This document shows, piece by piece, positions 57,690 through 64,000 of a stretch of 64,000 nt of DNA. Under the pieces are notes generated by a model that saw only the letters and a list, made by a program, of their open reading frames with translations, had not been told where the DNA came from and made no database searches. Source of the stretch: Macrostomum hystrix (lineage: Eukaryota; Platyhelminthes; Macrostomidae); NCBI GenBank assembly GCA_950097015.1, contig CATNEN010000010.1:2744501-2808500 (forward strand). The letters run 5' to 3'. Every line of letters starts with the position of its first letter. Position 1 is the first letter of the stretch. Position numbers and translations under genes: made by a program.

Positions 57690-59145
57690 GGTAAGAATGA
57701 GACAAGGGGAGAATGGGAGAATTGGAGAATGGGAGAATCGGAGAATGGGAGAATTGGAGAATTGGAGAATGGGACAATGGAAGAATGGGAGAATCGGAGA
57801 ATGGGAGAATTGGAGAATTGGAGAATTGGAGAATGGGACAATGGAAGAATGGGAGAATCGGAGAATGGGAGAATTGGAGAATGGGAGAATTGGAGAATGG
57901 GAGAATGGGAGAATAGGAGAATCGGAGAATTGGAGAAACGGAGAATTGGAGAATGGGAGAATCGGAGAATAGGAGAATTGGAGAATTGGAGAATGGGACA
58001 ATGGAAGAATGGGAGAATCGGAGAATGGGAGAATTGGAGAATGGGAGAATGGGAGAATAGGAGAATGGGAGAATAGGAGAATCGGAGAATTGGAGAAACG
58101 GAGAATTGGAGAATGGGAGAATTGGAGAATTGGAGAATGGGACAATGGAAGAATGGGAGAATCGGAGAATGGGAGAATTGGAGAATGGGAGAATTGGAGA
58201 ATGGGAGAATCGGAGAATGGGAGAATCGAAGAATTGGAGAATCGGAGAATTGGAGAAACGGAGAATTGGAGAATTGGAGAATCGGAGAATGGGAGAATTG
58301 GAGAATGGGAGAATTGGAGAATGGGAGAATGGGAGAAAGGGAGAAAGGGAGAATGGGAGAATCGGAGAATGGGAGAATTGGAGAATGGGAGAATGGGAGA
58401 AAGGGAGAATGGGAGAATGGGAGAATGGGAGAAAGGGAGAATTTTAGAATGGGAGAATCGGAGAATGGGAGAATTGGAGAATGGGAGAATGGGAGAATGG
58501 GAGAATGGGAGAAAGGGAGAATTTTAGAATGGGAGAATCGGAGAATGGGAGAATCGGAGAATGGGAGAATCGGAGAATGGGAGAATTGGAGAATGGGAGA
58601 ATGGGAGAAAGGGAGAATTTTAGAATGGGAGAATTGGAGAATGGGAGAATTGGAGAATTGGAGAATTGGAGAATGGGAGAATCGGAGAATGGGAGAATCG
58701 GAGAATTGTAGAAACGGAGAATTGGAGAATGGGAGAATCGGAGAATGGGAGAATTGGAGAATTGGAGAATTGGAGAATGGGAGAATTGGAGAATGGGAGA
58801 ATTGGAGAATGGGAGAATTGGAGAATGGGAGAATTTTAGAATGGGAGAATTGGAGAATGGGAGAATTGGAGAATTGGAGAATTGGAGAATGGGAGAATTG
58901 GAGAATGGGAGAATTGGAGAATGGGAGAATTTTAGAATGGGAGAATTGGAGAATGGGAGAATTGGAGAATTGGAGAATTGGAGAATGGGAGAGTCGGAGA
59001 ATGGGAGAATTGGAGAATGGGAGAATCGGAGAATGGGAGAATTGGAGAATGGGAGAATTGGAGAATCTGTGAATGGGCGAAGGGGAGAATTGGAGAATGG
59101 GAGAATTGGAGAATCTGTGAATGGGCGAAGGGGAGAATGGGAGAA
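57690..59145. repeat. 8-bp GAGAATGG/GAGAATTG array
   Basis: About 180 units of the octamers GAGAATGG, GAGAATTG and GAGAATCG, with longer super-repeats (e.g. a block with ACAATGGAAGAATGGGAG recurring four times between 57770 and 58160). Strong purine strand bias. Long open frames on both strands are artefacts. Confidence 0.95.
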
Positions 59146-60394
59146 TTGACGAGGAGGAGAAGGGAAGAATTGAATAAAAAAATTCGAACGGAAGAAACCC
59201 AGGGGGGTAAAAGGTCATCAGGGGAGTTTGAAGATTTGGGACGTGAGGCAAGCGAAGGGAGGAATGGACAAAGGAGTGTTAGAGCAGGGGGAATCAACCC
59301 TATAGATTCCCATCAATGCTAGATGCTGGGTGGTAGAATGGATGCTTTTATTTAGAAGCGAAAGTACGAATAAGTTTCGAAGAGAGCTACTTCCATTTCC
59401 TAAAAAATGCCGAACACCAATAAAATGAGGCAATTGAGCACGAATCGCGAAGTCCGCATAGCAGACTGCCAGTGCCGTAGTTGCTATGCAATTATGCACA
59501 GTAGACAGCCAGCTTATAGGATGTGGCACAGGCTGCAGCTTGGCATTTGGGAAGTGTATAGCAGTTCGCTAATAGCGCAGCTGCCATTTCCTATCGTCTT
59601 ATCCCGGCAGTTTCTAAGCAATTCAGCAGCGCTGAGATTTCCCGTTTCACATTCCTCGGCAGTCTAGCAGCTTTGGGAGGCTGGGCAAAAAATGTCTTTT
59701 CAAAGCAAGAAGGAACGAAAAACAATTCCGCAGCTGCAGTTTGCTCAACAGCTGTCGCCAAGCCTCAGCCAGGTAGAGTGGATCGCATTCTTACGGGGAT
59801 TTTATCCTGTGTGAGGGGAACAGGCGCTGGGACGACACGAACAACGGGAAAGCAAAGACGGCTTTTCTGTGATTCCCGCTGAAGCCGGGCAGACCCTCAG
59901 CAACTGCGGGGAGGCTGAGGGCCGATGATGGCCGCATGCGCACAAGAGCCTCCCCCGCTGCCTTAATGACCCGCTCGGCAACCACCCCCTCCGCACCGCT
60001 GCATTCCGCTGCACAGGCGACTTCGGCGCAGCCTGAAGGACAAGCGTCAGCTGACGGGCCCGCAACCGCCTGGCAGCAGCCGAAACTTTTAGAACAGTTT
60101 TTTTAGAACAGGATCAGGGCTCTTCAGCCGAGGGGCTGGGAGGCGAAAAGCAATGTCCAGGCAGATACTAGCGGCTGCCTTTCTCAGCATTTCGAGTCCA
60201 GAAAGACTTCAATGTCAAAAGGAAATCGCTGCAGGAATTAAATGCCTTATAAACTAAACTATGAGTGAAGCTTTATGACTTTGCTATATTGAGCCAGCAA
60301 CCATTGTGCAATCAGTATTAAATTTTAAGTTTTAATCATGCAATGTGAATTGTTTGAATTTGACACATCACCGAATATGATCAAGGCCGCTTGA
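59146..60394. other. Inverted-repeat spacer, no gene
   Basis: Unique sequence with no recognised gene. Some GC-rich stretches near 59850-60080 have no supported frame. Confidence 0.45.
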
Positions 60395-60404
60395 CAACTC
60401 CGAA

Positions 60405-61228
60405 ATCGCTCCTCTACAACAGATAATCCGCTCCTCTACCACTGAGAATCCGCTTCTCTACCACACAGAATCCGCTTCTCTACCACACAGAATCCACCCT
60501 GAGCATCCGCTCCTCTACCAGTGAGCACCCGCTCCTCTACCACCGAGCATCCGCTCCTCTACCACTCAGAATCCGCTCCTCTATCACTGAGAATCCGCTC
60601 CTCTACCACACAGAATCCGCTTCTCTACCACACAGAATCCACCCTGAGCATCCGCTCCTCTACCAGTGAGCACCCGCTCCTCTACCACCGAGCATCCGCT
60701 CCTCTACCACTCAGAATCCGCTCCTCTATCACTGAGAATCCGCTCCTCTACCACTGAGAATCCGCTCCTCTACCACTGAGAATCCGCTTCTCTACCCCCG
60801 AGCATCCGCGCTCCTCTACCACTGAGCATCCGCTCCTCTACCACTGAGCATCCGCTCCTCTACCACTGAGCATCCGCTCCTCTACCACTGAGCATCCGCT
60901 CCTCTACCACTGAGAATCCGCTCCTCTACCACTGAGAATCCGCTCCTCTACCACCGAGCATCCGCTCCTCTACCACTGAGAATCCGCTCCTCTACCACTG
61001 AGAATCCGCTCCTCTACCGCTGAGAATCCGCTCCTCTACTACTGAGAATCCGCTCCTCTACCACTGAGAATCCGCTCCTCTACCACTGAGAATCCGCTCC
61101 TCTACCGCTGAGAATCCGCTCCTCTACCACTGAGAATCCGCTCCTCTACCACTGAGAATCCGCTCCTCTACCACCGAGCATCCGCTCCTCTACCACTGAG
61201 AATCCGCTCCTCTACCACTCAAAATCCG
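60405..61228. repeat. 22-bp array, right arm
   Basis: About 37 copies of CCACTGAGAATCCGCTCCTC + TA. It includes a directly duplicated segment of about 170 bp (60455-60625 and 60625-60790) containing AGAATCCACCCTGAGCATCC. Confidence 0.93.
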
Positions 61229-61604
61229 CCCTTTACCCAATTAGCCTTCGACTGCTGACTGCAGTCAATCTGAAGACGCGGATGCAACAGCAGAGTTGCA
61301 AGCTGAGTCCCCTGCAGTTGCTGTGGCAACAGTCTCTTCACCTGCAGCTGCTTATGACGCCGGTGACAGTCATGTGGTCGGATCCGTCACCGGGAAATAA
61401 ACAACTTTGGTGTGCCAAACCGATGGACAGCGGCTGCTAAGTGGACATTGTGGTCTTTCCAGGAATGCAGGGGACCCAATGAAGCCACTCCTACAGCTTT
61501 TGTTTATTTTCAATGCGATTTGCAGGCACGAATTCAAATAGGCAAAGAATAACTGGCTGACTGGCTGATTAGACAGGCAGGAATTCAAGGATGTGAGATT
61601 ATGG

Positions 61605-62512
61605 AGTCACAGCTCTGACTGCTCACATCTCATCATGGAGTCACAGCTCAGACTGCTCACATCTCATCATGGAGTCACAGCTCAGACTGCTCACATCTCA
61701 TGGAGTCACAGCTTAGACTGCTCACATCTCATTGGAGTCACAGCTCAGACTGCTCACATCTCATGGAGTCACAGCTCAGAATGCTCACATCTCATGGAGT
61801 CACAGCTCAGACTGCTCACATCTCATGGAGTCACAGCTCAGACTGCTCACATCTCATGGAGTCACAGCTCAGACTGCTCACATCTCATGGAGTCACAGCT
61901 CAGAATGCTCACATCTCATGGAGTCACAGCTCAGACTGCTCACATCTCATGGAGTCACAGCTCAGACTGCTCACATCTCATAGAGTCACAGCTCAGACTG
62001 CTCACATCTCATGGAGTCACAGCTCAGACTGCTCACATCTCATGGAGTCACAGCTCAGACTGCTCACATCTCATGGAGTCACAGCTCAGAATGCTCACAT
62101 CTCATGGAGTCACTGCTCAGACTGCTCACATCTCATGGAGTCACTGCTCAGACTGCTCACATCTCATCATGGAGTCACAGCTCAGACTGCTCACATCTCA
62201 TCATGTAGTCACAGCTCAGACTGCTCACATCTCATGGAGTCACTGCTCAGACTGCTCACATCTCATCATGGAGTCACTGCTCAGACTGCTCACATCTCAT
62301 GGAGTCACTGCTCAGACTGCTCACATCTCATGGAGTCACAGCTCAGACTGCTCACATCTCATGGAGTCACAGCTCAGACTGCTCACATCTCATGGAGTCA
62401 CTGCTCAGACTGCTCACATCTCATGGAGTCACAGCTCAGACTGCTCACATCTCATCATGTAGTCACAGCTCAGACTGCTCACATCTCATCATGGAGTCAC
62501 AGCTCAGACTGG
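61605..62512. repeat. 31-bp array, right arm
   Basis: About 29 copies of GGAGTCACAGCTCAGACTGC + TCACATCTCAT, the inverse of the left-arm array. Confidence 0.94.
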
Positions 62513-63228
62513 CATGTCAGCAGTCCTGCACTGCATAGACCCAATTCAGACGGTCGCACGGAAGTCAAAATGATTTCGGCCTCTGCATTTACTGCCTCGC
62601 TGCATACAAATCGAAGCACTCGAGACAAATAATGGGTCTGCAGTGAAAGTCGTGTTCTTGGGATTCTGTTCCCACATGTTATTTCCGATGCTACATCAGA
62701 CCGGCCTCCCATTCCCTCACTCGCTGCCTTGTCTCTCCGCCTTCCACTTTGCTTGATGATGACAGGTGCAACAATACAAGCCATTGCGTCTTGCTTCTTC
62801 TTGTCTTCTCGTCTTCCCGGGCAATGCAGCGTCTGCTTTCTCGACCCCGCAGCCACCCCCGCGCGGGCCTCCGCAGACTGCAAAAAACAAGGCCAACAGT
62901 CACGCCAGAGGGGAGGGACAAGAAGGCGCTGGGGCTGATGAAAAAGTCTTGGATAACAAAATATATGGAGGCCTGGGAAATCGAAATTGTCATGTCCGCC
63001 GTTTGCGGCTCCGTTATTGACTCCGCCATTGTGTCAAAGCTGGGACTGGGTGGAACACGAACTGACTGCACTGGACAGAAGATGGGGAGTCTGCCAGGAC
63101 CTGCGCAATTTTCAGCTGCACCTGCCGCTGTGGGATCTATTTTGGGAATATTGTGGGACCGCCAGCGGGGGATCTTTGGGATCAGACACGCCTCGCGGAT
63201 CTGCACAGTCCAGCTTGAGGATCTATTA

Positions 63229-63764
63229 GTGAATGATTGAGGAAGCATGAAATCCCCTGCCATTTTCGTCTGTCACACAGTTTCCCCAAACTTAATTCCA
63301 GAGCTGCTGGGTTTGCTAGCCGCTGGATTGCAAGTTGATCGAGGCGGGCAGTCTGGGAGAGATGCCGCTAGCAGGTGCAGCGATGGCGCGTGTATTCTGT
63401 GACTGCGGACTGCATGAAAAATCACGGATTGCACACGACAGACATTGTGAAAACACTTGATGCAGCAATCTAGAAATACTTTGTAGTCTTAAATGGTTTC
63501 TAATTTTATGATGTACTGAGTTAAGTTTAGATTCAAATAGCTCTGCATAGGCATTGCTCTAATAATGGGACCCTTTGTTACATGACTTTTTTATGCTGTC
63601 TTACAGCAATCGGCGGGTTTTTGAGACCGCTGCATGGGCGGGCCTAGATTCTGAAATTTCCAGCAATTAATTTTATTGGATCCCAGTGAAGCGAAAGTTG
63701 CAATTACTCTATGATTGACCTCTGATTCTGAATTTTTTTTGGTAGATTTTAAATCACAGTCTCT
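63229..63764. other. No gene seen
   Basis: Unique flank outside the inverted repeat. Confidence 0.45.
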
Positions 63765-64000
63765 TTTCACCTTCCCCTACGTCTCCCCCCTTCCCCTGCA
63801 TTCTCAACCCACTTAACCTGCCTTCTCTCCCCCTTCCCCTACCGTTTCTCCTCTTAACCTACAATCTCTCTCCCTTCTCCTACCCTTTCTCCCCTTCCCC
63901 TGCCTTCTCTCCCCCTTCCCCTGCCTTTTCTTCTCCTTCCCCTACCTTCCTTCTCTCCCCTTCCCCCACCTTTTCTTCCCTTCCCCTACATTCAATCTCC
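63765..64000. repeat. Polypyrimidine tract running off the window
   Basis: Irregular CCTTCCCCTACCTTCTCTCC-like units with a near-pure pyrimidine strand. It continues past the window end. Confidence 0.85.

Larger units (their letters stand above)
60395..63228 (-). repeat. Right arm of the giant inverted repeat
   Basis: Reverse complement of the left arm. It is about 340 bp longer, mainly because its 31-bp array has some 29 units against about 20. A frame at 62749-63240 (+) matches the left-arm frame with few substitutions. Confidence 0.93.

Noticed and set aside
57629-59251. 540-codon frame of SPILPFS-type repeats
   Set aside because: Produced by the 8-bp array in which all three units lack stops. 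Open on both strands, so not coding evidence.

Overview
This is a piece of an animal (metazoan) nuclear genome. Every real gene is split by spliceosomal GT-AG introns. The recognisable proteins are animal types: an endosomal Na+/H+ exchanger, zinc transporter ZnT6, poly(ADP-ribose) glycohydrolase, a MANSC/LDL-receptor-A membrane protein and an ALK-like glycine-rich secreted protein. GC-rich exons sit in AT-rich or minisatellite-filled non-coding DNA. The repeat load would fit a repeat-rich invertebrate such as a free-living flatworm, but no feature here fixes the phylum. I rebuilt exons by hand from reading phase, splice sites and family resemblance. No alignment, search or transcript data were used.

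Layout: 1-5.9 kb holds four minisatellites and the first exon of an unidentified minus-strand membrane protein. 5.99-10.03 kb (+) is a six-exon MANSC/LDLa single-pass membrane protein. 11.5-14.2 kb (-) is an unidentified four-exon gene whose first and third introns are largely tRNA-derived SINE. 14.5-17.5 kb is a 17-bp minisatellite interrupted by a Crypton-like tyrosine-recombinase element. 18-20.5 kb (+) is a secreted glycine-rich protein.

21.8-47.8 kb (-) carries four genes in the same orientation. In transcription order they are SLC9A6/7/9-type NHE (47832-39755), an RRM/RS protein with a periphilin-like tail (36819-35381), SLC30A6/ZnT6 (32557-29634) and PARG (28892-21810). The ZnT6-PARG gap is only about 740 bp. 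49.5-51.1 kb is a 41-bp satellite. 51.7-53.3 kb is a second, decayed recombinase element. 54.3-63.2 kb is a giant inverted repeat whose arms are partly built of tandem repeats. The window ends in a pyrimidine-rich tract.

The most striking theme is that many larger introns hold a private minisatellite of 12-46 bp units, unrelated to those of neighbouring introns. In ZnT6 the repeat unit contains the exon end plus the 5' splice site itself, so the intron carries about 27 tandem copies of its own splice donor. NHE intron 5 shows what may be the first step, a two-copy duplication spanning its donor. In the 11.5-14.2 kb gene one splice donor lies at the 5' end of a SINE. Together these suggest that splice sites are seeds or entry points for repeat growth in this genome.
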